Origin: Typha latifolia
Taxonomy: Eukaryota; Streptophyta; Magnoliopsida; Poales; Typhaceae
Direction: 5' to 3'
Length of the DNA stretch: 64,000 nt
NCBI GenBank assembly: GCA_019914945.1
Contig: CM034101.1
Location: 4,971,188-5,035,187 of the forward strand
The stretch's first letter is position 1; each line of letters begins with the position of its first letter. The translations under genes were made by a program, and so were the position numbers. Below the pieces are notes generated by a model, which was not told the DNA's origin, made no database searches, and was given only the letters and a program-made list of their open reading frames with translations. Below are positions 12,801-24,700 of the stretch, one piece after another.

Positions 12801-15800
12801 TTATTTTTAGTTTGAATATACGTATTAAAGTGTACATTAGTCTTTTATCTTTAGATAATATTATAAATGACTTATTTTATTAAAGACATAGCAATGCCAA
12901 AGTCTATCTCCTTGCGTTAGTCCTAGCTCTACTAGGGCTCGATGGTGACTTGCCAAAGAAGGAGGCCGACGAAGGAGGCAGTGGCAGCTTGCCAATGCGG
13001 AAGAGGAGGTGACGACAACGCTTGTCAACGGAGAAGGAGGAAGACGATCAGTCACCACTAAGAGGAAGAACATTTTTTATTTTGTTCATAAACGGTTGGT
13101 TATTTAAAGAGTTAGTGGTGTTTGGGAAATGAGAATTAGTGAATTGACGAGTGAGAGAATGAGTAATGATGGCTAGGAAAAATAAAATGGAGGCTAGGTC
13201 AGTCATATCATAAGAAAAAAGAGGTATAAGCATTTAAGAGGATTTTGTACTCTTAGATGTGTCGAATGGAGATTTAAGAGGGTTTTGTCCTTTTAGCCAT
13301 GTGTAAAATGGAGAGTAAAGGAGTATATTAAGATATTAATATATATTTTTATTTATATAATTTTGAGCCACAATCAAGCCGAGCTAGAGCCGAACATGAG
13401 CAGCTCGTTTATTTTGACAGAGAGGCTTCGCTCAGGCAATATCGCCTCGAGTGTGGCCGTCGGGTTCGGCCATGTAGTGGTTGTCGACGGCTGTGATGGC
13501 CACCATGGTCTTGCAGTCGGCCAGTGCGAGCCGACCATGGCCGTCGGTGGTCACTGGGACACCGGACTCGGGCCGCAGTTTTGCTGTAGTGAGGAGGGTC
13601 GTTGAAGATGCTCTTTCGGCCTTCTGCTGCAGCTTTCGTCAGCCTGGCTCGGGTGCGGGGGTCTTATGGAAGGTACTGAACGTGGCGGCAGGGGTCGAAA
13701 GCAGCTGGATAGCCATTGGTGTAAAGCTAGATTTTTGGCCCTAGTTTCCACCGTGGCTGAGGAAGATGTTGTCGGGATCACCGCTAGGGGCTTCTCCGAC
13801 AAAAATGCTTTTGCCTATGCTGACGGCTCGTTATCTACAGTTGTTGGGGGTGGAGGGGGGCGCCGAAGAAACTCCCACAAGAACGGAGATGAGTTCCTGG
13901 ACCTTTATGGTCGCTCCTTCCTCATTTATCTTGGATCGCGTGATAACCATTGTCTGAGGAACATTGGCTCTGATACCAATATTATGGACCAGATCTGGAT
14001 CGATCTGGACATAAGAAAATTGTGAAAATTTATATGGAGGTAGCCTTAGAAATTAGGGTTCTAATGGATCTAGTTCATAAGAATTTGATATTTGGATGAA
14101 AAGATATTAATAAAATAGTGGAGCAAGGCTAAATAGAGCAGAACGGTGATTAACCGACATTGCGGCGGTCGTCGAAGGGTGGCGGACGGGACGGCCAAGG
14201 GTGGTGGTGGATGGCCGTAAGATAGGGTGGCTACTGGTGGAGGAAGATGGCTAGGGTTTAGAAGATTGGAATGCTTATACTGCTATGATATACTCCTACA
14301 AAGATAAAAACGATCTAACGGCTATGGTAAAAGATAAGAACGAGATAATAAAATAATTTAATTTAATCATTATTCCACGACTCTCTTAATCAACACATGA
14401 CTACTTTTATTTATAAGATTAGAGTCCTAGCGGATCGGACTCACATGCAGATTATCCAATTTATTTGAAATTTAAAACAATAAGATAAAGCTAACTAACT
14501 AACTTGACTCGACTCGACATGACTCGATTTAACTCATGTGGTCGAATCGTAACAAATTCAAAGTCCCTCTCTCATGATGTTTGACCAATGATCTAGTCTG
14601 GTTTCCGCACCATATGATCACTTGAACACGTGTAGTTGTGTACCCATATTAGAGTATCCTGCAATGGGCGCTAAGGCGGTGAGCAAAAGAAGTGATGGTT
14701 GGATCCTGTTGAACTTTGTTCCTTGTGTTCGTCTTACTGTTGATATGCTTAGCTATCTTATCTCCTTTCCCTTCCCTCTACTATTGTACTTCACCTATTT
14801 GTTCTGTTCTTAAAATTTGTTATGAACTAGATCTGGACTAATTTGGATGTAAGAAAATTATCGGAGTTTTTGTGATGGTAGATTTAGGAGTTATGAATCT
14901 AATGAAAAAGATTTGGTTTTACGTAAATCCGAGATAGAGATGAAAAGTTAAAAATAAGAGAGTGAAGGAAGATAAGAACGGGGCAAATCGGTAAATTTTT
15001 GACGTTGCGGCGTTCGTCGGAGGATGGTGACGACCGTAAGATAGGTGGCTTGTGGATGAAGAGAGTGGCTAGGGTTTTGGTGCTTTAAATGAACCTAGGT
15101 TAAGATCTACTCCTACAAAAATAAAGACAATCTACAATTATAATCACTCCTATTTACAGGAGTAAGTCCTAGCTGATTGAATCCATATATAGATTATCCA
15201 TTTAAATTTAATATTAAAATAATAAACAATTAGACCACTAGACTCGACTTGACTCGACTTGACTTGCCTCGTCTAAGTCGATCCTCCGTGGTTGGATCAT
15301 AACATAATTGGACACTGTCCATGCATTTTGAGGTGCTAGTCCATATCCACAAACTTACATGGCCAATTATCAGTATATCTAAGTATACATCAGTTGTTTC
15401 AACTCCATTTGGTATAATTATAACGTTTATAAGCATTTTTTAACTTTCTAAGTGATCCTTGCACTTTCTTTAACTGCAGGTGTTGCAGTCCACAATGAAT
15501 AAAGAAATCACTTATGATCTAGCTGTAGACATTTGGAGTTTGGGTTGCACCATCATCGAAATGTTTACTGGAAAGCATCCGTGGAATGGTCTTGAAGAGG
15601 TAATGAGTCATGATTTCCTTTTGAGTTGTCTGCAAGTACCTTTATATGCATCTGAGCATTGTTGTGCAAGTACGTAATTTTCTGATGAACACTCTATTAT
15701 GAACCTTCACCAATTTCAAACAATATTAAAATGATTATCTTCTTAGTGGATGTAATCGTACTAATGAAAGACCAGAATGCTATACTGATGATTGCTTACT

Positions 15801-17042
15801 TATGAATAGGAATGAACCCATAAAGTCTTAAATGGTCCATAAAGAGAAACTATAATTACTCAACATAGTTATTTAAGTAGCATTCGTAATTAGAATCCTC
15901 TTTGTCAACATTAATTGCTGCTTTGGAGGGGTGGTGCCAGGGAGACCTTTGTCATTTGCTAATGAATACCTGAGCTATTAATTGTTTGCATCCTTAATAA
16001 ACCATAAACCATGCTTAAACACCTTTCTGCATCAGTCCATTTTATTATAATTTGTTCATATAAAATATCCCGGACATATTATATTCTTTTGAATGTTGAA
16101 CCTGCTGGTCAAATGCTAATTGAAATCTTATCCAAACTCTTTGATTTTCTTGATCTTGAAAGTATGAGGATCTCATCTTTTTTTTTTTTCTTTTTCACCT
16201 CTTTATTAGATGATAGTGTTTGGGAATTGGGATATATCTCTCTCTTTCTGAAATTGAAGCTTGAACTTTTCCTTTTGCAATTATCACAGTTTGATAGTTT
16301 AACTAAGGCTTGTTTGTTGTTGTTGTTGTTGTTGTTGTAATTGTCTCAGCCTGCTGCTCTTTTTAAGGTTTTGAATAAGGATCCACCAATACCTGAGACA
16401 CTGTCCTCTGATGGTAAGGACTTTCTTCAGCGTTGCTTTCGTAGGAATCCCGCTGACAGACCAACAGCAAACAAGTTACTGGAGCATCAATTTATTCGAA
16501 ACTCACATCACTACAGTCTTCATGGTTCCATACAGGCATTTGAAGGAATCAAGCTTGTAAGGACCATTTTTCTGTGAATTATTCAACCATCACAGTTCCA
16601 TGTAAGTAAGAACTTACATTTCCTAATAATATCAACAGAGTGCTGCATACAGCCCAAGTGAGCGAATTAGATCTTCTAGGAGCGACTCTTACGTGAAAGG
16701 GAAGCAGTCAATGTACGGGTAAGTGTGGTCCTTCCCTGACTACTAGTGAGTCTGATATTGCATAATAAGATTTCCCAGGGATGAGCAAATGAATGTTATT
16801 CTGACAGCGAAACAAGCCGTTCATATCCTGAAACTACAGAATCAGCAACCTTGCGCCCGTCATCTCGCTGCAACCCTGAATTTTCTCCCAGTTTATCCCC
16901 TCGACATGCAAACCACATTATATCAAGTACATCAGGCTTTGGAACAGATATACCGAATGATAGGCATTTGGCTGATGGAAATTTCCACCCCTGTGCATTG
17001 CCAAAGACTCATGGGAAGGAAGGTTCAAACCTCTTGTGTTGA
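3831..17042 (+). CDS. MAPKKK5: MAP kinase kinase kinase, MAPKKK3/5 (MEKK) type
   Basis: Serine/threonine kinase at the top of a MAPK cascade; in Arabidopsis the MAPKKK3/5 pair acts downstream of immune receptors and phosphorylates MKK4/5. Exons read from splice sites: 3831-4273, 4590-5225, 5312-5399, 5944-6006, 6088-6251, 6923-6998, 8741-8800, 15480-15599, 16350-16556, 16639-16718, 16808-17042. Joined they give 723 codons without a stop, close to the roughly 716 aa of Arabidopsis MAPKKK5. Residues 1-335 are Ser/Pro-rich with the clade's LTRQRKLRH and NVHPLPLPPGA motifs. The kinase domain (about 340-600) has the Gly loop GSGTFGNV, catalytic Lys in CAMKEV, HRDIKGANLL rebuilt across intron 5, and ADFGMAKH. 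All key residues are present, so it should be active. The start is the first ATG giving the conserved MRWW N-terminus. Intron 7 is about 6.7 kb because of mobile DNA. Confidence 0.9.
8993..9000. repeat. Target-site duplication (left) of hAT element 1
   Basis: GCTGATAC directly abuts the left terminal inverted repeat and is repeated exactly at 12700-12707. Eight bases is the standard hAT duplication length. Confidence 0.9.
9231..12158 (-). pseudogene. hAT transposase of element 1 (BED finger, DUF659, hAT dimerisation), broken
   Basis: Reading leftwards from ATG at 12158: MAPKGKSYD, then a BED-type zinc finger with CNWCGKK and a following HLARRQG (12120-11960), an acidic linker, a DUF659 domain (VVDSPYYHTMV, LMCDGWS, VVTDNVANYKAAG, CAAHCID), and a C-terminal hAT dimerisation region (AEWWSIYG, SSSQCERNW, NRLTMERLEKLVFCHYNMRL), ending in a Tyr/Gln-rich tail with stop at 9231. 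Damage: an in-frame TGA at 11703-11705 after the linker; a frame change just after CAAHCID near 11025; and a further stop where the family has a Trp shortly after. The C-terminal part is also split at about 9990-10500 and may contain true introns. This copy is unlikely to make a working enzyme. Confidence 0.85.
12226..12318. repeat. CAG/CTG-rich imperfect repeat inside hAT element 1
   Basis: The stretch contains repeated GCAGCAGCAGCA and CTGCAGCAGCACCTGC blocks in several imperfect copies, located just upstream of the transposase start codon on the minus strand. Confidence 0.75.
12700..12707. repeat. Target-site duplication (right) of hAT element 1
   Basis: GCTGATAC, identical to 8993-9000, immediately follows the right terminal repeat. 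Confidence 0.9.
13376..15300 (-). mobile_element. Degenerate LTR-retrotransposon relic with duplicated LTR-like segments
   Basis: GCTCTGATACCA at 13967-13978 is the exact reverse complement of the initiator-Met tRNA primer-binding site used by many plant Copia elements, so the element points left. To its right are two related segments, about 13985-14540 and 14826-15295. They share in order an AGATCTGGA...TAAGAAAATT start, a GACGTTGCGGCG-like block, GTAAGATAG.GTGGCT, GGCTAGGGTTT, CTACTCCTACAAA, GATTATCCA and a GACTCGACTTGACTCG-type end. They look like two diverged LTR copies. Left of the primer site the sequence shows no intact gag or pol. All of it lies within intron 7 of the MAPKKK gene. Confidence 0.5.
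16312..16338 (+). repeat. (TTG)n microsatellite just before a MAPKKK splice acceptor
   Basis: About eight TTG units end 11 bases before exon 9 of the kinase gene. The tract lies within the region that normally holds the polypyrimidine signal. Confidence 0.85.
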
Positions 17043-17201
17043 TGGCATGTTGCGGTACCTTCAAGATGGGTTGGGAGATTTCATCTGTACTGCAAATCCA
17101 AGTAAGGTAAGATGAATTATTCTTGTTCTTGAGGGGATTGTACAGTTGACAACACTCTAACTTGATTCTGTATGTACTTTTCTCTTTAACCACATTTTCC
17201 T

Positions 17202-17239
<38 letters not shown>

Positions 17240-18720
17240 AGATAAGCTCAGGTAGGCATTAGTTTCTTCTAACTACAGAGAAAATTTAGAAATGAGGCCA
17301 TCCTCACCTCAGACCAACGTAACCTATGTACATTCATGGCCAGGAGTAGGGTGCTCTATGTTGTATACTACTGTTTGTTGAATTAAAGGACTTCAGAAAG
17401 AGTCTGTAATTCTATGACCAGACACGGGTTGATGGCATTCTTTATGTACAATATATTTCTAGAATCAAAAGTCAGCTGTAAATTAGTAAGCTTTCTGATA
17501 ATCATATTTTTGTTGTAAGCATTGTTGTATTTACTTTTTTCCACTAAATTTAATACAATAGAGACGGGCCCAGTTCAATTTGGCAGTTAGAACACCTTTT
17601 ATTGTACCTTTCACATTTGCCTCAATAATGTGCAATTACTTTTTCTCACCATATGCTCTTCCTTTTAATATCGGTATATAAATTCAGTTCAGCTATTATG
17701 GTGCAAATAAATTGACAGATTAGTATCTTACTACGTTGGGACTTCACAATCTACCACAGTTCTCTGATTTCTTCTTTAACTATTACTACAGCTCAGTTAA
17801 AGATTACTGGATGAAAGGAGTTTGTGCTAGTTCTGAGATTACGAGCCCATTAATGTGGGTGTTGGGGATTATTTTCATGAATTTTTCGAGCGAGCATTAT
17901 ATGGGCATGATTTAGGCAAATGAGCATTCTGATTAGTCTAAGCCTCTGTTCGTATGTAGAATATAAGTAATTTTTTTTCTTCTAGAACGAGCCTTTTTAT
18001 TCTACTAAATATCAATTTAGCTTTTTCTGATATATTAATCTATCATTCTTTCGTCTCTTATTTCATACAACTTTTAAATTTTAATTTAATAATAATATAA
18101 AATTATGATTTTTGATTTTAGGTTAGACAATACTTTATTACTACTACTATTTTACATCATCCAATCAATGTATTTGTCTGCCATTAATTTCTAATACAAA
18201 TTTACTATTCTTCATTACTTTTATATTAACTTTCTGTCACATTAAATATATCATTATATTTTATACTAATATTTAACTAAATAATATAATAACTTATATT
18301 GGTATTTTAAAAAGTAAAATATTTTTTCTAAAAGTTATCTTATTCTATAATTGAATGGGGTATGATCTATCAAAATCGGACTTCAAATCTCATACCTAGC
18401 TGCAGTATGATTTGGCATCACTAAAATCTGATTATAAAAAATAGATATCCCATAATATATATAATCAATGGTTAGTACTCAGTTTTTAGATTCAAATTTC
18501 AAATCCCAGTGATATTGTATTTAGTGAGACATGATTAAGTTCTGGGAAAAAAATTATTGCATAGCGAATGCTAATGGGTTGGATGTGGATCACGAAGTTG
18601 AAATCCGAACCCGACATGTGATTAACCATGCCCAATCCTGCTGTGCCCATCTCCGCCGGAAAAGAATTCGCTCCGCTATTTTTCGCGGTCTTTCTCGGTT
18701 TCCCCATTTCCTCCTCTCAG
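17043..18720 (+). other. MAPKKK 3' UTR (with probable intron) and AT-rich intergenic spacer
   Basis: After the TGA at 17040-17042 a clear donor (AAG/GTAAGA at 17107) and an acceptor preceded by a run of more than 30 T (TTTTGCAG ending at 17241) mark a likely 3' UTR intron. The spacer from about 17560 to 18600 is AT-rich with no gene seen. The POLK leader begins somewhere before 18721. Confidence 0.5.
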
Positions 18721-21700
18721 ATGTCGTCAAGGAGAAGGGAAATGGAAGGCGTTGACCGGCCATGGCAATCCTATCACACTGTCTACACCAACGCTAAAGC
18801 AGGTATTATTCTCTTCTGTTCTTTTTGTCTCCATCATTCTCACTAGGATCGCTACCTTTTGGTCATGTTCCTTCCAGATTGGCTTCTATTGGTAAGATTA
18901 GGGTTAGACTCTCTGTACTTTGTGACGGCCGTTGTTTAGGGTTTATGAGAGTTCTTGAGTCTCTGATCGTACGAGGCAGATGTTGGTCGGACCTTTTATC
19001 ATCTGAAGCTTATTGATTCGATAAAAATCCATGTTATGGATTTGGTTTAGTATGTCAAATTTAGATCTTTCTTTTGTTTTCTTGCCAAAGTTGGTGATAA
19101 GTTTACTGTTTTGAGGAGAGGAGGAGCATCCAGGCAAAAATATACAGTACTGTTAGTGATATGATGCTTGTCGATCTTCTAGCTTTAAGTGCCATGCTTA
19201 ATTTTTCTTTTGCGAATTGTACATTTGTAGAAAATTGTATGCTTCTTAAATTAAGTAAACTTTAATCAGTCATATGCTGCATATCTGAATTTGGCATGAT
19301 AAATTGTGAAGATTTGAATATTGTGAATGATGGTGAAGAATTATTTCTGTATATTTAATGCTATTTGTGTTTCTTTCTGTATTGCTGTCAGTTATTCTAG
19401 ACTATGGTGATTCCTGATTGATATGCCTCACTAGCACTGTTTATCTGTTAGATTTTAGTCCTTATATATGTGGTGTTTAATGGTTCCTAGGAATGGAAGG
19501 AGTTGACAAAGAGAAGGTGCAACGGATTATCTACGAGGCAAGCAAAGGATCAAAGTATTTTGAAAATGAGCAACGGAAGGAAGCATTTATTAAACAGAAA
19601 ATAGAGAATTTGCAGGCACAGTGTGCAAAACTTACAGATAAAGATATATCTCATTTTCAGTCAGTACGTATGTTAAAGTTATATTGCTGTTAACTTGTTT
19701 TGCTTTGCAAAACTAAACATACAGTTGCCATTTTTACTAGATAAAATTGAATATTGAGGTTCCAGTTTGCTCAAAATTATAATATGTAAGTACTTGTTTT
19801 GCTTTTATCAAATTTGTTTCCATCTTATCCATGATGACCTCCTACCACGCTAGATGCAATAGTAAATTGATGTGAAATAATTAGATTGTTAGGATTCTAG
19901 GAATGATGATGATGAAAGAAAGAGAGAAAGAATAGAGTTTCACACCTCCATTCTCAACTAAGGCTTTACATTCAAAACTCACATTGGAAATTTAAAAAAA
20001 AATCATTTCTTTATTTACCTTGATTGAGTAAAAAGCTAGTCTATATATAGACCTTACAAATGACAATAAGCAAATAACACCTTAAACAATTGCAAAAAAG
20101 AAACTATAATCCTAAACATCATAAATAGCAAATGTATAATAAAAATAATTAACTTAAGACTAATTTTCTGAATAAGCAACTGCACTAATACAAATGCCTG
20201 TGTAATATGCCACTGATGTCCGCATCACAAATTACGCTCTATAGCTTTGGGATGCATGTGAAGTTTATTGTGAAGCCTTTGTTTTCTAAGGCACCCCTCC
20301 CTCTCTCTCCACTATTTTCAAATTTATCTAGTATTGCTTATAGGTCTTACATGATCTATGCTAATTTGGCATTCCTATGTGGAAATATGGTCGAATTGAT
20401 ATTGAGTTCTTATATGCATATCCATGTTCCTTTTCTTGCTTGATAGTTATCTTTTGTCTTGAGATAAGTCTCTGTATCTGGTAATCTTCTGGTACAATCA
20501 CTTGAACAAGGAAGATGTGGAGGTTCTATATCTTTTACTTGTCTTTGAATTTTGTCTTGAAGGCTTGAAACTGTTATCCTGCATTTGATGCCTAGTATCT
20601 CTAGTAATTGTTTAAGTGAAAAACAAAACTTGATAACCAATCAATAGAAAAGATGAGCAGATGTTTGTTCTAATCATTCACAATAGAATATAAACCAGAC
20701 AGTTTTTAGACATCTACATTTAAATATGATCGTACCATGCATGTTTACACTTTACACAGAAGTTGTAGTTTACATGTCTAAGGTTTATTATATTAGTTTA
20801 TGGTCAATGGTCATTATTTTATCAATTATGTGAGAATATCCTCTTTTATCAACTTTTTATTTGTTGGTCATTCTTTTTGTTTCCCGCTATGTAGAAAAAG
20901 CTACTGGATCTCATTTTCCTCAGTTTTTCCTTGAATCGCATGTGAGAAATTAACCCATTTCAATTATACCAGGAAATAAAAAGATCAAATAGCTACTGAA
21001 TCTCTTCCTTATTGTAGTTTTTCTAGATTTGAATGTATTATATTATGTGGCCATTTTTTTGACAACCTGATAAGCACGCAATCCAGGTTGCTGATCAAAA
21101 AATATTAGAGCTGGAAGCTTCACGCGATCTTACAAAACTATGGTTGCACTCTGATATGGATGCTTTTTATGCTGCTGTTGAGACATTGGATGATCCATCA
21201 TTGAAGGGAAAACCACTGGCAGTTGGTAGCATGTCTATGATATGTACTGCAAATTATGAGGTTATTTTTTCTTGCTCATATTTGTTGAGATAAACTTTCC
21301 AATTTCAATAGACCAGTTTCAATGGGGAATCTGTCGATCTCGAGCCATGTCAGACCTGTTTTGGTTGGATTGGCTAAAACCACCTGATATGAGTTAGTGA
21401 AATGGAGAGTAGACATCCATATACCTTCTCTCTATGTGATACACACTGACAAAGTCCTTCAATGCAGATTCGTTGAATTAGATGTCTGACGAGCTCCTCC
21501 TTTGGCGGACTCTTCTGTAGCAACAGAGAGAGGAGGGGGAGGGGGGAAGAGAGGGAGAGTGCGAGGGGGGAGGATAAAAGACTGAGATTTCTTATTTTTT
21601 TGAGATAAGAGTGAGAGATGAAGTTAGAGATGGCGGAGAGATCGAGAGAAGGATAGTGGGGGATAGAGTTAGTGGAGAGAGTCCAAGTTGGAGGGAGAGT

Positions 21701-24700
21701 GAGGGGAAGGGCGGGAGAGAGGCAAAGAAGAAGATTTTTTATTTGTGTGAGAGAGAAGGAGAGTGAGTGGAAGAAGGGGAGAGAGAAAGATTGAGAAAGT
21801 AGTTTTTTTTTGTTTTTATACTTTATGTGAGTAATTTGTATTCTATATCTTTATATCATTATTTTTTAAAATTTTAAAAAAAATCTGTATTTTAAAATTT
21901 ATGTAATTAAAAATAATCTGATACCAAAATGACTGATATGGATGGCCAATATGTTATCTTTTTCTTTTCGGAAGGCTGATCCCGATACTCAGAACCTTAC
22001 TTGGGAATGGTTTAAGTCCTGAGACCAGGGATGACATGATCATTCTAATGGCATCCTCATGGTAGATGCCTCTCATTAGCTAAAACTTGGAGTTGATCAA
22101 GAGCTCACTCAAGCTAACCATGTGGGGCAAGCTCATATCTTGTCTCCTATAATGAGAAAGGTCTTGAATGGTGTATTGTCTTAGTTGCCTAGGACAATTA
22201 TATCTTTGAGTGTGTTTTTATGATAAGTTTGACTTCAATTTTGTTTGATACAGGCAAGGAAATTTGGGGTTCGTGCAGCAATGCCTGGTTTTATTGGGCA
22301 TAAATTATGTCCGAATTTGATTTTCGTGCCAACAAATTTCAAGAAGTATACGTACTTCAGTGAATTGACAAGAAATGGTATGAGACTCTACTTTCTGAAT
22401 AGCTGGTAGCTAGGTTATCTGCACTACCTGATAATTATGTTATCATTTTCTTCTCTAAGTTTTTCGGAAGTATGATCCTGAGTTCATTGCGACAAGTCTG
22501 GATGAGGCATATCTCAATATTACTGAAACTTGCATTAAAAGAAGCATTACCAGTGAGGAAGTGAGTTTCAGCTTGATCAACCAGAAGATTAATCTTTTAA
22601 AGAGTTAATTTGCTTGTTTCACTGATTTTACTATTTTTATCAGTATGTTCTTGTTTCTGCGAAGGTTGCTGCGGAACTTAGGAATGCTATTTATCAGGAA
22701 ACTGGTCTTACCTGTAGTATTGGAGTGGCTCCCAACCGCTTGCTTGCCAAGGTTGTCTTGTGTAACTTGTTGATTATTAGTTATTCCAGTTAGCACTCAA
22801 AAGAAGTTGCATGCAATTGTGAAACAACATTGTTGGTGCACATGCCATCATTATCAGATAATATGCTAATAAAGAACCCAGAAGGAAACAAATTTACTAA
22901 GAGTTTACAAATGTAGAATTCTGTTAAACTTCATTCCATTGTCTTCATAACCTGTGCTAGAATATCTGCTTGATTACTGAAGTGATATCCTGTTACAACT
23001 TAGAGGTCGCTAAGAAGTTGATGTTTCATGGTTGTTTCAGTTTTTTGGTTATGATACCAGGAGAATAATTCTTCTGACAATGTTAATCAAATTGGATAAA
23101 TGATTTTACAAACATTATTTTTTTATTCTACATTATTTGATGTTACTTTAGCAGGGTCAGATATCAAGAATATTAAATATGCTGATTCATCATTATTCAT
23201 GATTGTTTTCATGAAATATGTACTTTCTATTGTCTCTTGCTAGGTTTGCTCAGATATAAACAAGCCTAATGGACAGTTTATTTTACCAAATGATCGGGAT
23301 GCCGTTATGACCTTCATATTGTCATTACCGATAAGAAAGGTACTCTGATGCTCTTTCATGAACTCTCAGCTTCATATAACATTTTCAGTTTCTGTATATA
23401 TACATAGGCACATACATATATCTACATGTGTGCCTGTATGTGGTTACTCTTGGTTGCCATGTGTTGGTCCAAGCTATGAAAGTTTCTGTCATCTTTCTAG
23501 TTACAAGGTTTAATTTTTTTTTCTAATTTTAATTTTTTTGAGTTCCCATATTCCCAATGAGCTTTGAAATGCTTGATTTTCTTTGATCCACTGAAAATTG
23601 TAAACTCAACTCAGTTTTCAGTTCTATATATTTGATTAGAAATAATTTAGATGCCCATGAAGGCTGATATGTTGCTTAAAGATATTTGGATGCAGATAGG
23701 TGGTATTGGTAAGGTGACAGAACATATTTTAAGGGACGTATTTGGTATCAGTACGTGTGAAGAGATGCTGCAAAAGGGTGCTCTCCTATGTGCGCTATTT
23801 TCGGATTGTTCAACTGGTTGGTAGTTACCTGTTAATCTAATATTTTTAGACCTTTTGATTTGCACATTGTTGACTATATAATTAGCATGACATGCGGCAA
23901 CTTATATTGGCATCCTTTGCCTCGTACAAATTATTGAGATCATCTTCTAAGCTTCTCCTAGGGTTATGTACTTATGGTTATATTGGATATGTTATCGAGG
24001 TATGCGGTGTAAATCCTTAATGGTAAATGGACATCCAAGTGCACGACGATCCTGCTGATAATCGGTTTAGTGAGGGCAAGATTTAGGCAGCCTTACCCCG
24101 TTATCTGAGAGTCTGTTCCTGTTAGTCACACCTGGACACCACCTGGGTGTGTTTGGCATGAAAAAACCATGTTAGACCTGATTTTTCTAGGTGAAATTTA
24201 CCTATCAGGCTTCTAGTTACTTGTCTCGAGAGTCTAGATTTTGGGAGAATATAAAGATTAATATCTGTTGAATTCTCAGGATACAATGTTGCAGAAGTTC
24301 TACTTGTGGCAGTAATTGTACTTGGGTTAAATGTTTTAATGCTTTTTTCTCTTTTTTTTTTTTTAGGTTTTCTAAACTCTAGTATACACTTTAGAGGGTG
24401 TCACTTAGTTCAACAGTAAGGATTGATTCGATTGACACCATGCACCTATTATCGCAGATTCTGGTCAAGGAAATAATTACTCTATTAGTAAGGATAATTC
24501 TTTGTATGTCTTGTCCTACCAAGGTCCTGCGCTGGTGAGAGTTATTGAATTGAATTTCATTTTTAAATGGTGTTAACATTCTTGTTCTGAATTTATTGAT
24601 ACTCATGCATATTAACTTACAGTTTTTGTACTCATTGAATTTTCAACAATCGTATATCCCACTTAATTAGTTAATTCTCTTTATTACTTAGCAACTGAAA

